Source of the DNA: Closterium sp. NIES-65
Taxonomy: Eukaryota > Streptophyta > Zygnematophyceae > Desmidiales > Closteriaceae
Direction: 5' to 3'
DNA: 64,000 bases
NCBI GenBank assembly: GCA_948144175.1
Contig: CANXME010000426.1
Coordinates: 36,649 to 100,648, forward strand
Made by a program: the position numbers and the translations under genes. Under the pieces are notes generated by a model, which worked only from the letters and a program-made list of their open reading frames with translations, was not told where the DNA came from and did not search any database. The first letter of the stretch is position 1; every line of letters starts with the position of its first letter. Below are positions 54,770-64,000 of the stretch, in pieces.

Positions 54770-55820
54770 GTGGCGTCCGGCACACGCTCGCGTGTAAGAA
54801 TGGCTGGAGGATCTGGCGGTCAGACGAACCTGACGGCTGAAGCGCAACCCAACCCGGCTGCGACAAGCGAGGGAACGACGACAATCGGAAGCGAATTCCT
54901 CGTACAACTGCTTCAGCGACTCACCAGCTTGGAGCAAGGGCTCCAAACATTGCGGAACGGTGACGCGGGAACATCCTCGCAACCTTCTCAACCTGCCCCA
55001 ACCGGCCAGAATGCCGCCCCGCACACATTCTCCCTCGACACAAATGGTTCAACTCCCAAGACTCCCCGTCCCAATGAAGAGGCAATTCTCTCTGCGCAAT
55101 CAAGGTTTCTCAGCATATCAAAAGTAAAGACAAGTACCTGCTTTGACGGCAGAGATTTCTATACCTGGAGCTTCGAACTGGAACTCCTGCTGCAGAACGC
55201 CCAAATCTTCCATTACTTCGACGGGAGTTACACAGAGCCTGCTGAGGACACCGACGACGCCAAGGCAAGATACTATAACGAATCCCTGATGGCGTACGGG
55301 GTGCTCCTGCAGAACATGTCGCCGGCGGAGCAATTGAGCTTTCGCTCATACAAGACATCAGCCGCTCCAGCCCTTGACGCTTGGCGCCATCTCAACGGCA
55401 TGTATCAGCCGAAGGACTCTGTCTCTTCGAGCCGGCTGCTCTAGCAGCTACTGGAAACCAAAATGGCCTTAGGGGAGAAGGCCAACAGCTACATCAATCG
55501 CTGTCGGAGCTTACGCGATCAAATCGCAAAACTTGGGAGCACGATCTCTGAGGAAATCTTCATAAATATCGTGCTTCAAGGGCTCGGCCCAGAGTGGCAG
55601 CCCTACAAGGCGCTTCTCCGATAACAGGGGGTCATCTCGGAGGCCGCCCTTTGCGCCGCCCTTCTCGTCGAACAAGGGGATATGGATCAGCAGCGACCAG
55701 CGCCACGACAAGAACGAGAACGGCTCGCCTTCTACGCCGACAACAACGAAGAGCGAAGGCCGCGGCGCCTCTACTGCAAAAATTGCAGAATTTTCTGGGC
55801 ACCTAGCGGATCGATATAAA
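54770..55820 (+). pseudogene. Copia-E gag
   Basis: Gag of a Copia type with a Ser/Pro/Gln-rich N-terminus and the capsid-like core KTSTCFDGRDFYTWSFELEL (near 55130), then FHYFDGSYTEPAEDTDDAKA and YGVLLQNMSPAEQLSFRSY. The later segment contains NIVLQGLGPEWQPYKALLR. The likely initiator is the ATG at 54800 (MAGGSGGQTN) or that at 54770. The gag at 62824-63840 is nearly the same sequence. It is broken. Confidence 0.8.
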
Positions 55821-55886
55821 TTCCGATCTCGCCCTTGCCAGACCAATCCGAGCTACTGGTCCGGCCGACAAGACTCACGAGGCGAC

Positions 55887-57089
55887 GTGCATCCAGCCCA
55901 GAGGTATCAACCCCCACCCGCGCGCAACCTGAACCCAGCGGTTCAGCATCAGCAGCAGCAGCCGTCATCGACTGCCCCAGTACGCAATGTCATGAGCAAC
56001 ATGGCCATGACAGGCGAGTCGCGTCGTCGCCGTGTGCGCTCACTCTCACCTGAGCCAGCACCGCACCCCATTGGCGCGTTCACCAACAACAACCCGTTCA
56101 GTCCGCGCCGCGACTTCACCGACGACGACGACGACCAGGACTGGAATCTTCCAGTCCCGCTGCTTGAATGTCCCCCGCACGTACTTGATATGCAGGTGGC
56201 GCCACTCGACTGGCTCTCACGCGAGCAATTTCTTAAGTTCGACACTCCGCACATCGTCACGCCGCGACTGGCACTGCTCGCACGTGACGACAACAAGCGT
56301 TACAACACCTGGTACCTGGAGAGCTGCTGCGGCCAGCATATGGTGGGCTCCGACCGTTACATATCCAACGCCGTCGCCACACCCACAGTCACCTACGTCA
56401 CCGTGGCCAACAACACCCACCTGCGCGCAAGCGTGCAAGGCATCGTCGTGCTCAAGGCACGCGGAAGCCGCACGCACATCACGCTCAACGATGTGTTGAT
56501 CGTCCAGAACCTACGCTTCAGCTTGCTTTCCGCCGCACAACTCATGGACTGCGGCGTCAACCTCAGCACGGACCGTGAGACACGCGACATCCTGCTGCAC
56601 TACGAATCACGACACTTCCCCCGCAGGCAGATCGGAAGAGCGCACTCCGAAAATGGAGTGTATGTCCTAGACTTCAACATTCCCGACTGCAGCGGCGACT
56701 CGCACGAGTTAATCGACCTCGTGCCACTGCGCTTCAAGCATATCCACCGCAGGGACTGGAAGCACCCTGACGGCAGGCCGTGGGTACAGCATCATCCTCA
56801 CCCACGCGAAGCGGCGTTGCATGACCCTGACCCAGACGGAATCTGCCGGGATTGCCACACGCCGACGGCGTCGACTAGCGCCATTGCCGGCCGCGGACTC
56901 GCCGGCATCGCCGAAGTAGAGCGCCACGCACCACCAAAAGAAGGAATGTCGCAACTCGAACTTGAGGTCACCACGCACGGCGTGTTCGGCACGCTAGAAC
57001 ACCCTCTCATTGGACCCCCCTCCCAACACCTGCAAGGAATTCTGCGCGGTACTGGTGTTGGATTCTTTGATGCGCATGGTGAGCCATGA
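55887..57089 (+). pseudogene. Copia-E protease region and unusual spacer
   Basis: Frame of 400 residues: Gln/Pro-rich start, acidic run FTDDDDDQDWNLPVPLLE near 78, then a Copia retropepsin-like domain (NTWYLESCCGQHMVG near 135, followed by NDVLIVQNLRFSLLSAAQLM near 195). The rest (about 250-400), with HRRDWKHPDGRPWVQHHPH and CRDCHTPTAS, resembles nothing I recognise in Copia and separates protease from GAG-pre-integrase by far more than usual. A mini-element lies at its end. It is broken. Confidence 0.65.
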
Positions 57090-57092
57090 CCC

Positions 57093-57232
57093 TGTCAGTA
57101 GATCTGCACTGTGGATGCCCGATTGATCCTGGAGAGGGTTACAGGCGCGTTCACCTGGGGGGTTATGGGCGCACTGACCCGCTACTGAAACAAGCCCTTT
57201 TATCCCAGTGGTTAGTGGCTGGGATTCTGACA
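57093..57232 (+). repeat. Mini-element LTR 1
   Basis: 140 bp. One difference from LTR 3 (57561-57700). Confidence 0.9.
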
Positions 57233-57275
57233 TGGTATCAGAGTGGTCTCGGGTTCGATTCCCGGTGAATGCACA
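57201..57275 (+). promoter_or_regulatory. tRNA-like fold with Pol III A- and B-box-like motifs
   Basis: Three successive hairpins. D-arm-like: ATCCCAG (57202-57208) with CTGGGAT (57219-57225), loop TGGTTAGTGG. Anticodon-arm-like: TCTGA (57226-57230) with TCAGA (57238-57242) and a 7-base loop, inside which the LTR/primer-site boundary falls. T-arm: TCGGG/CCCGG around TTCGATT (57249-57265). B box GGTTCGATTCC is at 57252-57262; A-box-like TATCCCAGTGGTTAGTGG is at 57201-57218. The flanking acceptor stem does not pair, so this is not a working tRNA gene. Confidence 0.75.
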
Positions 57276-57325
57276 TGTAGGCCGGTGCCGCTGTGCTTTG
57301 TCCTGGGCCTCCCAGTGTGGGGGGG

Positions 57326-57467
57326 TGTCAGTAGAGCTACACTATGAGATCCCCGATCGATCCTAGGGGGGGTTACAGGCGCGTTCGCCTGGGGGGTTAT
57401 GGGCGCACTGACCCGCTACTGAAACAAGCCCTTTTATCCCAATGGTCTAGTGTTTGGGATTCTGACA
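57326..57467 (+). repeat. Mini-element LTR 2 (middle)
   Basis: 142 bp, visibly more diverged than LTR 1 and LTR 3 are from each other, mostly in its first 50 bp and in the D-arm-like hairpin. Confidence 0.9.
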
Positions 57468-57501
57468 TGGTATCAGAACGGTCTCGGGTTCGAATCCCGG
57501 T
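57435..57501 (+). promoter_or_regulatory. Second tRNA-like fold
   Basis: Same three hairpins as 57201-57265. The first stem is ATCCCAA (57436-57442) with TTGGGAT (57454-57460): the last pair is A-T where the other copy has G-C. The B box is GGTTCGAATCC at 57487-57497, an exact consensus match. Confidence 0.75.
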
Positions 57502-57560
57502 GTATGCACATGTAGGCCGTTGCCGCTGTGCTTAGTCCTGGGCCTCCGAGTGTGGGGGGG

Positions 57561-57700
57561 TGTCAGTAGATCTGCACTGTGGATGCCCGATTGATCCTGG
57601 AGAGGGTTACAGGCGCGTTCGCCTGGGGGGTTATGGGCGCACTGACCCGCTACTGAAACAAGCCCTTTTATCCCAGTGGTTAGTGGCTGGGATTCTGACA
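57561..57700 (+). repeat. Mini-element LTR 3
   Basis: 140 bp, followed directly by TSD GACCC and not by a primer site. Confidence 0.9.
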
Positions 57701-58439
57701 GACCCTACACCCACAAGAAATTTCTGGAAATCTACTCCCATCGACGCGACTCGTCGAAGAAACTTACCGTGGAGCAGGAAGAATAACTGGCGCGGCGCGA
57801 AGGTGAGGAGCTTCGCCAGCAAAGCCTCGCCGAAGCACACAGGACATTCGCTTGCGGCGCATGGGGAGCCGAAGCGGAAGAAAGCGCCTCCAACGAAGGA
57901 GGGTGGGGAAGCGCTGGTGGATGGGGAACGAGTGATACCGGCGGTTGGGGAACCGGCGGCGGAACCTGGGCCGACGCAAGCGGGGGATGGGACGCCGCAA
58001 CTGGCGCCGACAACAGCGGCTGGGGAACTTTCCGCGAAGAACAAAAGGGGGGAGAGGATGCAGCAGAGGAAACTGAGTTAACACCTGCAGTTGTTCCCCT
58101 TGGTCGTCCCCCGCGCCACGCTCCACTCGCATTACCTCCTCCTGAAAACCCACCGCAACGGGACCCCTGGGACACCATCGACTGGGGCAACGAACCGTCA
58201 ACCCCGCGTTGCACTGTTTACGGACCCGCTCCCGAACCGCGCAAACCCACCTTTGTCCCCGGAACCATCCCTGGGACCAATATTCGACTCTCTGAGATTC
58301 TTGACAGAGAGTTTTCTAGCGCTAATGCTGACTACCGCCAATGACGAAGATGAAGCGGCAAAAGAAGCATCAGTAGCACCTGCCCCTGTACCTGATGAGG
58401 ATCCCGAAGAAGCTTGCGCACGCTACATGCGCACTTCCG

Positions 58440-59197
58440 GCTTTCGCGCTGACGATGCGCTTTGGTATCAGCGTTTCGTACATCCTTCTCGCGTGACACT
58501 TAAGAACTGCATCGACGCAGGAGTCTTTGCTCCTGGGGCACTGTTACACCCAGACGGCACTGAAGTGAGAGGCACGACACATCCGCGCAACTGCAACCGT
58601 CTGCCCCGAAGCTGCGCTAAGCCATCAGCCGTTCCCGCTGCTCGAGCCCGGGACGAGCCGCTACCCCAAGCTGTACAAGGTGTACAGCGATTTCTTGAAC
58701 GTGGGGCACTGCGGAGTCGACGACGAAATGTACACGCTTACCTTCATCGATGTCGGGACGTGCTATATGTGGATCGTGAACGTCGAAACACGAGACAGAG
58801 AGTATAAGGTGTGCCGCCTCTAGCTAGCGCACGCGCAGCGGCAATCCGGGGAGAAGCTGAAAATCTGGCAATCTGACGGCGCAAAGGAGTTCAGCAGCAA
58901 TCAGATGCAGAGTTACCTCGCGCAAAAGGGGATCGAGCACCATATTTCTCTCCCCTACGCACACCAGCAGCAGGGCATAGCTGAGCGGACGAACCGCACG
59001 CTGATGACGAAGGTGCGAGCATTAATGAGGCAGTTGAAACTCCCGCCGATCTACTGGACTTACACGATGCACCACGCCGTGCGGGTGCACAACTTATTGT
59101 CAACTAACGCCATTACCGGCAACATGTCCCCGCATGTGAAGTGGACCGGGACTGTGAGAGTACGACGGCTTATGCCAGCTATGCTTGTTGCCTTTAC
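58440..59197 (+). pseudogene. Copia-E GAG-pre-integrase and integrase
   Basis: GAG-pre-integrase-like ALWYQRFVHPSRVTLKNCI near 58460, then an integrase core: IWQSDGAKEFSSNQMQSYLA near 58865 and HQQQGIAERTNRTLMTKVRA near 58965, then PPIYWTYTMHHAVRVHNLL. The middle integrase Asp and the Glu context are recognisable. Family-C LTR sequence begins at 59198. It is broken. Confidence 0.75.
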
Positions 59198-62100
59198 TGT
59201 CAAATTATAATGTTGTCGAGGCTTTAGTGGGGTAGCCCATATGGGGTACACATTTCTAGGGTTGCATATTTGTATCACTTTCATTCCATAGTCATTCGCT
59301 GCGGCCCCGCCGCCCTTCGCTGCGGCCCCGCCGCACTTCGCTGCGGCTCCGCCGCCCTTCGCTGCGGCCCCGAAGCCCTTCACTGCGGCCCCGCCCGCCC
59401 TTCACTGCGGCCCCGCTGCCCGTCTCAGCGGCCCCGCCGCCCTTTGCTGCGGCCCCGCCGCCCTTCGCTGCGGCCCCCGCCGCCTCACATTGCAGCCCGC
59501 CGCCCTTTGCTGCGGCCCCGCCACCTCTCTCGCTGCGGCCCCGACGCCCTTCTCAGCGGCCCCGCCGCCCTTCGCTGCGGCCCCGCCGTCTGTCTCAGCG
59601 GCCCCGCCGCCCTTCGCTGCGGCCCCGCCGCCCTTCACTGCGGCCCCGCCACCCCTTCGCTGCGGCCCCGCCGACCGTCTCTTCCCCTACCGCACTCCTT
59701 CCCTCCCCCCGCCGCCGCACTTCCTTGTGCCAGGTCCCCCCCAGGTAGACCCCCTCCCCCCCTCAGGGTCCTGCCCCTTCAGGTGTGTCCCAGGTAGACG
59801 CAAGTCGAGCCGGTCGAGGTTGCTGGTGACTCTGGTATTGCTGCGGGTGCTGAGCCTGGGGGTCTTTCGCCTGGGGGTGCTGCGTCTGGAGCTGCTGAGC
59901 CTGGGGGTGCTGCGTCTGGAGCTGCTGAGCCTTGGGGTACTGAGTCTGGAGCTGCTGAGCCTGGGGGTGCGGAGCCCGCGGCCGCAAGACCTGCTCGTGT
60001 GGCGTCTGGCAGTGCTGGGACTGGTGGTTCTCCGGGTGCTTCGTCTCGGCGAAAGCCACTCTCTCCACAAGAGCTGCGCGAGTGGTTTGCCCGGCGCTGG
60101 AGGCGTACTGCTGGAGCTGGTGCTTCTGCGGCTACTGAGGGTGCTGGCGCAGCCGGTCTCGGAGGTGCTAGCCCTAGGAGTGCTGGAGCTGCTGGGCTTG
60201 CGAGTGCGACTGGAGTCGGAGCTGCTGAGGGTGTTGGCACTGAGGCTACTGCTGTCAGTCCTAGCGGCGGTCCTGCTGCGGGTGCTGCTGGTGCTGCTGG
60301 AGGTACTGGAGCTGGAGGTGCTGTTGGCGCTGGTGCTGCCACTGGGGGTGCTGGTGCTGTCCCTGCTGTGTGTGGAGTCGCCGCGCGGCCTCGGCCGTAC
60401 TTTGTTCCGCTCCTTCAGCAAGTTCTTGGTCTTCCTCCTCCCTTAGAGTGTCCACCGCCTATCCAGTCACAGTCACAGTTACCGCCGGCCTCCCCACTGC
60501 CTGCTCCTTCTCCCTACACTGGTCCTACTGGAGGTCTTGCTGAGCGTCGTGAGCCTGCGTCTCGTCCTGCGTCGCCGGTTCGTGCTGCTCGCGCTAGTGG
60601 TCGCGGTTCGCGTAAGCGTCCTCCTCCTGTCCCTGGCACGCACCGGATGTCTCTGCATCCGTCCACTGCTCCTCTGCGTGCCCCTTTGCCTTCTCCTCCT
60701 GAGTCCTCTCTTCCTGCCCTTGCCGCCCGGAGTCGGACTCTCTTCGTGCTGCCAGTCCTACTGTCACGCGTCTCCTTGCTACTGTCGTCACTGACCCCTC
60801 TTTTGAGTCCACTGCTGCGTCTGCTTTTGTTGCTGAGCTCGTCAACTTTGCTGCTCGCTGTCGTCTAGACTACGCTGCTAGTCTCGTTGCTGAGTCTGCG
60901 TCTGTCTGTCCTCCGTCCGTCGGGGGGTGAGTGTGCTCTTGGCACGGACGTCCTTGAGGACAGGCAGGAGGAGTTCCAGTGTCTGGCAGCTGCTTCACCT
61001 CATCTCGTGTCCGTACTGCTTACCCCTGAGGGAGACCCGGATGCACTTGACATCCCGACTCCGCGCTCTTACGCGGAGGCCGTAGAGGGTCCCTACTCCT
61101 CTTAGTGGCAGGCAGCTATGGATGCAGAGATGGCTTCCTGGAAGTCCACAGGCACCTACGTTGACGCGGTTCCCCCACCTGGGGCCAACATCGTCAGTGG
61201 CATGTGGATCTTCAGGGTGAAGCGGGCCGCCGGGCTCTCCGCCTGTCTTCAAGGCGCGGTACGTGGCTCGTGGCTTCAGTCAGCGGCATGGAATTGACTA
61301 CTTTCAGACCTTCTCTCCCACCCGAAGATGACCACTCTTCGGGTGCTGCTACACATAGCCGCTCAGCGTGACTACGAGCTTCACTCCCTTGACTTCAGCA
61401 CTGCTTTCCTGCAGGGTAGGCTGCACGAGGAGATCTGGCTGCGCCGTCCACCTGGCTTCACTGGGACTTTCCCTCCTGGCTCCCAGTGGAGCCTCCGACG
61501 GCCAGTCTACGGTCTCCGCCAGGCACCGCGCGAGTGGCACGACACACTGAGAGACTACGCTTGCGGCTCTTGGGTTTGCTCCTTCTACTGCTGACCCGTC
61601 GCTGTTTTCTACGCACCGACACCTCTTTGCCGCCGTTCTACATCCTCGTGGTACGTCGACGACTTGGTCTTGCCACAGCTGACACTGCTGGACTCGCCCA
61701 CGTGAAGTCCGAGCTGCAGAAGAGGACACACGTTGCACAGACCTAGGTGAACTGCGCAGCTACCTTGGCTTGCAGATCACCCGGGACAGAGCACGCCGCA
61801 CCATTACCCTGACTCAGTCACACATGGTGCAGCAGGTCCTTCAGCGCTTCGGCTTCACGTACTCCTCGCCCTCAGGCCACTCCTCTGCCTACTCGCCACT
61901 CGCTCTCAGCTCTGCCTTCGGATGAGTCCGTAGAGTCGAGTGGCCCGTACCCAGAGCTTGTTGGCTGCCTCATGTACCTGATGACCTGCACACGACCTGA
62001 CCTTGCATACCCTCTTAGCATTCTTGCACGCTATGTTGCTCCTGGGAGACACAGACCAGAGCACATGGCTGCAGCGAAGAGGGTGTTGCGCTACTTGTGC

Positions 62101-62411
62101 AGTACGTCGGGCATGGGGCTAGTGCTTGGAGGGCAGAGTCCAGTGGTCCTCACTGGGCACGCGGACGCTTCTTGGGCTGACGACCAGGCTACGCAGCGGT
62201 CGTCACAGGGTTACACCTTCAGCCTTGGTTCCGGCTCTGTTTCGTGGCGGGCTACTTGCTCGTCTTCTGTTCTCGGCTCTTGTTGTGAGGCCGAGATCTA
62301 CGCCGGGGGCCATGGCTGCACAGGAGCTTTGCTGGCTCACCTACCTGCTGACTGACCTTGGAGAGCTGCCTCGTTCTCCTCCAGTCCTTTACTTAGACAA
62401 GAAGGCCATGC
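59198..62411 (+). mobile_element. Family-C element C5, broken
   Basis: Plus-strand Copia fragment. 5' LTR-like start TGTCAAATTATAATGTTG at 59198, C-rich repeat leader (59295-59690), post-integrase linker (FPYRTPSLPPPPHFLVPGPP near 59690; Gly/Ala repeats 59830-60340), reverse transcriptase (HSLDFSTAFLQGRLHEEIW near 61390), and RNase H (LTGHADASWADDQATQRSS near 62150) up to the Copia-E LTR at 62412. No 3' LTR. It is internally shortened with many breaks. Confidence 0.8.
59295..59690 (+). repeat. C-rich repeat leader of C5
   Basis: About twenty units of CTGCGGCCCCGCCGCCCTTCG (18-23 bp), C-rich on the sense strand. It shares the GGCCCCG core with the leaders of C2, C7 and the protein-less element. 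Confidence 0.85.
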
Positions 62412-64000
62412 TGACATCTGGACCGTCGGAAGTAGATGGCATCGGCAGCTGCAGGCAGGAGGGTTTCTGGCAGGAATAGTTTTCGTAACTGTATGCGCCC
62501 GCACGGTTGGGAATGAATTTGAATAAGGGAATGTACCCCTTAGAGTACATGGATAGCTAGGTCGATTCATCTTCCCTGTACTCAAATTTATATCCTTGTA
62601 CTTGCATGTTTTTTTTATCTCAAGCATTTTACATTCACTCTGCTATTGAGGTCAAGGGCCCACCACCACTCAGTAGTGTGCGAACCTTCTTGAGGTGATC
62701 CCGAGAATGGTCAACTTCTGATCACAACATGGTATGAGAGCGACTCAGGAATCTTTCGCACTGCCACTCCCGAAAATTACGACATTCGGAAAGTGGCGTC
62801 CGGCACACGCTCGCGTGTAAGAATGGCTGGAGGATCTGGCGGTCAGACGAACCTGACGGCTGAAGCGCAACCCAACCCGGCTGCGACAAGCGAGGGAACA
62901 ACGACGATCGGATGCGAATTCCTCGTATAACTGCTTCAGCGACTCACCAGCTTGGAGCAAGGGCTCCAAACATTGCGGAACGGTGACGCGGGAACATCCT
63001 CGCAACCTTCTCAACCAGCCCCAACCGGCCAGAATGCCGCCCCGCACACATTCTCCCTCGACACAAATGGTTCAACTCCCAAGACTCCCCGTCCCAATGA
63101 AGAGGCAATTCTCTCTGCGCAATCAAGGTTTCTTAGCATATCAAAAGTAAAGACAAGTACCTGCTTTGACGGCAGAGATTTCTATACCTGGAGCTTCGAA
63201 CTGGAAATCCTGCTGCAGAACGCCCAAATCTTCCATTACTTCGACGGGAGTTACACAGAGCCTGCTGAGGACACCGATGACGCCAAGGCAAGATACTATA
63301 ACGAATCCCTGATGGCGTACGGGGTGCTCTTACGGAACATGTCGCCGGCGGAGCAATTGAGCTTTCGCTCATACAAGACATCAGCCGCTCCAGCCCTTGA
63401 CGCTTTGGCGCCATCTCAACGGCGTGTATCAGCCGAAGGACTCTGTCTCTTCGAGCCGGCTGCTCCAGCAGCTACTGGGAAACCAAAATGGCCTCAAGGG
63501 AGGAAGGCCAACAAGCTACATCAATCGTTGTCGGAGCTTACGCGATCAAATCGCAAAACTTGGGAGCACGATCTCTGAGGGAAATTTTTGTAAATATCGT
63601 GCTTCAAGGGCTCGGCCCAGAGTGGCAGCCCTACAAGGCGCTTCTCCGACAACAGTGGGGTTCATCTCGGAGGCCCGCCCTTTGCGCCGCCCTTCTCGTC
63701 AAACAAGTGGATATGGATCAGCAGCGACCAGCGCCACGACAAGAACGAGAACGGCTCGCCTTCTACGCCGACAACAACGAAGAGCGAAGGCCGCGGCGCC
63801 TCTACTTCAAAAATTGCAGAATTTTCTGGGCACCTAGCGGATCGATGTAAATTCCGATCTCACCCTTGCCAGACAATCCGAGCTACTGGTCCGGCCGACA
63901 AGACTCACGAGGCGACGTGCATCCAGCCCAGAGGTATCAAACCCCACCCGCGCGCAACATGCACCTAGCGGTTCAGCATCAGCAGCAGCAGCCGTCATCG
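62412..64000 (+). mobile_element. Copia-E, second copy, runs off the window
   Basis: 62412-62729 matches the last 318 bp of the Copia-E LTR (54390-54706), then primer site TGGTATGAGAGC (62730 on) and gag to beyond 63850, nearly identical to 54707-55960. Start of the LTR is not present: it meets C5 RNase H sequence. It is broken in a few places. Right end lies beyond the window. Confidence 0.85.

Larger units (their letters stand above)
57093..57700 (+). mobile_element. Three-LTR mini-element with tRNA-like junctions
   Basis: A 608-bp unit: LTR 57093-57232 (140 bp), internal 57233-57325 (93 bp), LTR 57326-57467 (142 bp), internal 57468-57560 (93 bp), LTR 57561-57700 (140 bp). Each LTR runs TGTCAG...CTGACA, a perfect 6-bp inversion. 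A perfect TSD GACCC flanks the whole (57088-57092 and 57701-57705). Each internal segment starts TGGTATCAGA (primer site) and ends GTGTGGGGGGG (polypurine tract). The outer LTRs differ at one base; the middle one differs more. There is no coding capacity. The structure is TRIM-like, but with tRNA-like hairpins and A/B-box-like motifs across each LTR/internal junction. Confidence 0.9.
54273..59197 (+). mobile_element. Copia-E element, first copy, broken
   Basis: Plus-strand Copia element. 5' LTR 54273-54706 (434 bp), primer site TGGTATGAGAGC from 54707, gag, protease region, a long unusual spacer region, GAG-pre-integrase and integrase. A 608-bp mini-element is inserted at 57093-57700. Family-C DNA begins at 59198 within the integrase region, and no 3' LTR is seen. 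The copy has several breaks. A near-identical second copy of LTR and gag begins at 62412. Confidence 0.85.

Noticed and set aside
57201-57275. Functional tRNA gene
   Set aside because: Three arms fold, but the acceptor stem does not pair, the anticodon loop lacks the usual U33, and the block is part of an LTR/internal junction repeated in the mini-element.
57093-57700. Simple tandem SINE array
   Set aside because: The B box and tRNA-like head suggest a SINE, but the TGTCAG/CTGACA ends, G-rich tract before each repeat, primer-site match and single 5-bp TSD around the whole fit an LTR element better; no A- or T-rich tail is present.

Overview
This window is plant-lineage nuclear DNA made almost wholly of LTR retrotransposons. 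I can support no intact host gene. The signs are Ty1/Copia elements of several families, one chromodomain-bearing Ty3/Gypsy element, primer-binding sites resembling the initiator-tRNA-Met site usual in plants (TGGTATCAGAGC or close variants), 5-bp target-site duplications (TSDs), and GC-rich coding against small AT-rich spacers. Land plant or streptophyte alga fits; I cannot name the species.

Layout. 1-272: 5' LTR of a minus-strand element leaving the window. 273-2592: old minus-strand fragment of the main Copia family (here 'family C': short 120-141 bp LTRs with TGTCA...TGACA-type ends). 2916-9542: minus-strand Copia-B, with a solo LTR of Copia-A in its 3' LTR (3195-4287). 9543-10472: LTR and leader of another minus-strand element. 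10640-12493: protein-less LTR element filled with GC-rich repeats. 12537-12857: Copia-B-type LTR fragment. 13311-20361: minus-strand Copia-D, split by a solo LTR (14024-14152) and a short family-C element (15381-18237); its probable leader runs to about 21.9 kb. 21900-43166: a nested stack in which a plus-strand family-C element (C1) is split by whole-looking Copia-A (22137-28991) and by minus-strand family-C element C2 (29643-42209), itself split by a Gypsy chromovirus (32709-37791). 43375-46612: minus-strand family-C element with unlike ends. 46613-47104: AT-rich spacer. 47105-54168: plus-strand family-C element C3 with two solo LTRs inside it. 54273-59197: Copia-E, holding a 608-bp three-LTR mini-element (57093-57700). 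59198-62411: family-C fragment. 62412-64000: second Copia-E copy, running off the end.

How the parts relate. TSDs give the order of insertion: C1 came before Copia-A and C2, and C2 came before the Gypsy element. LTR divergence agrees (C2 about 3%, Gypsy 5 of 373, Copia-A none seen). Only Copia-A looks whole, so it is the likeliest recently active family. The protein-less elements share TGTCA-type ends and G-rich polypurine tracts with family C and may have used its proteins.

Most notable: (1) the mini-element at 57093-57700, whose LTR/primer-site junction folds like a tRNA with Pol III A- and B-box-like motifs and a compensated base-pair change between copies; (2) a C-rich, tandemly repeated leader on the sense strand between primer site and gag in nearly every element regardless of orientation, including one element that is nothing else.
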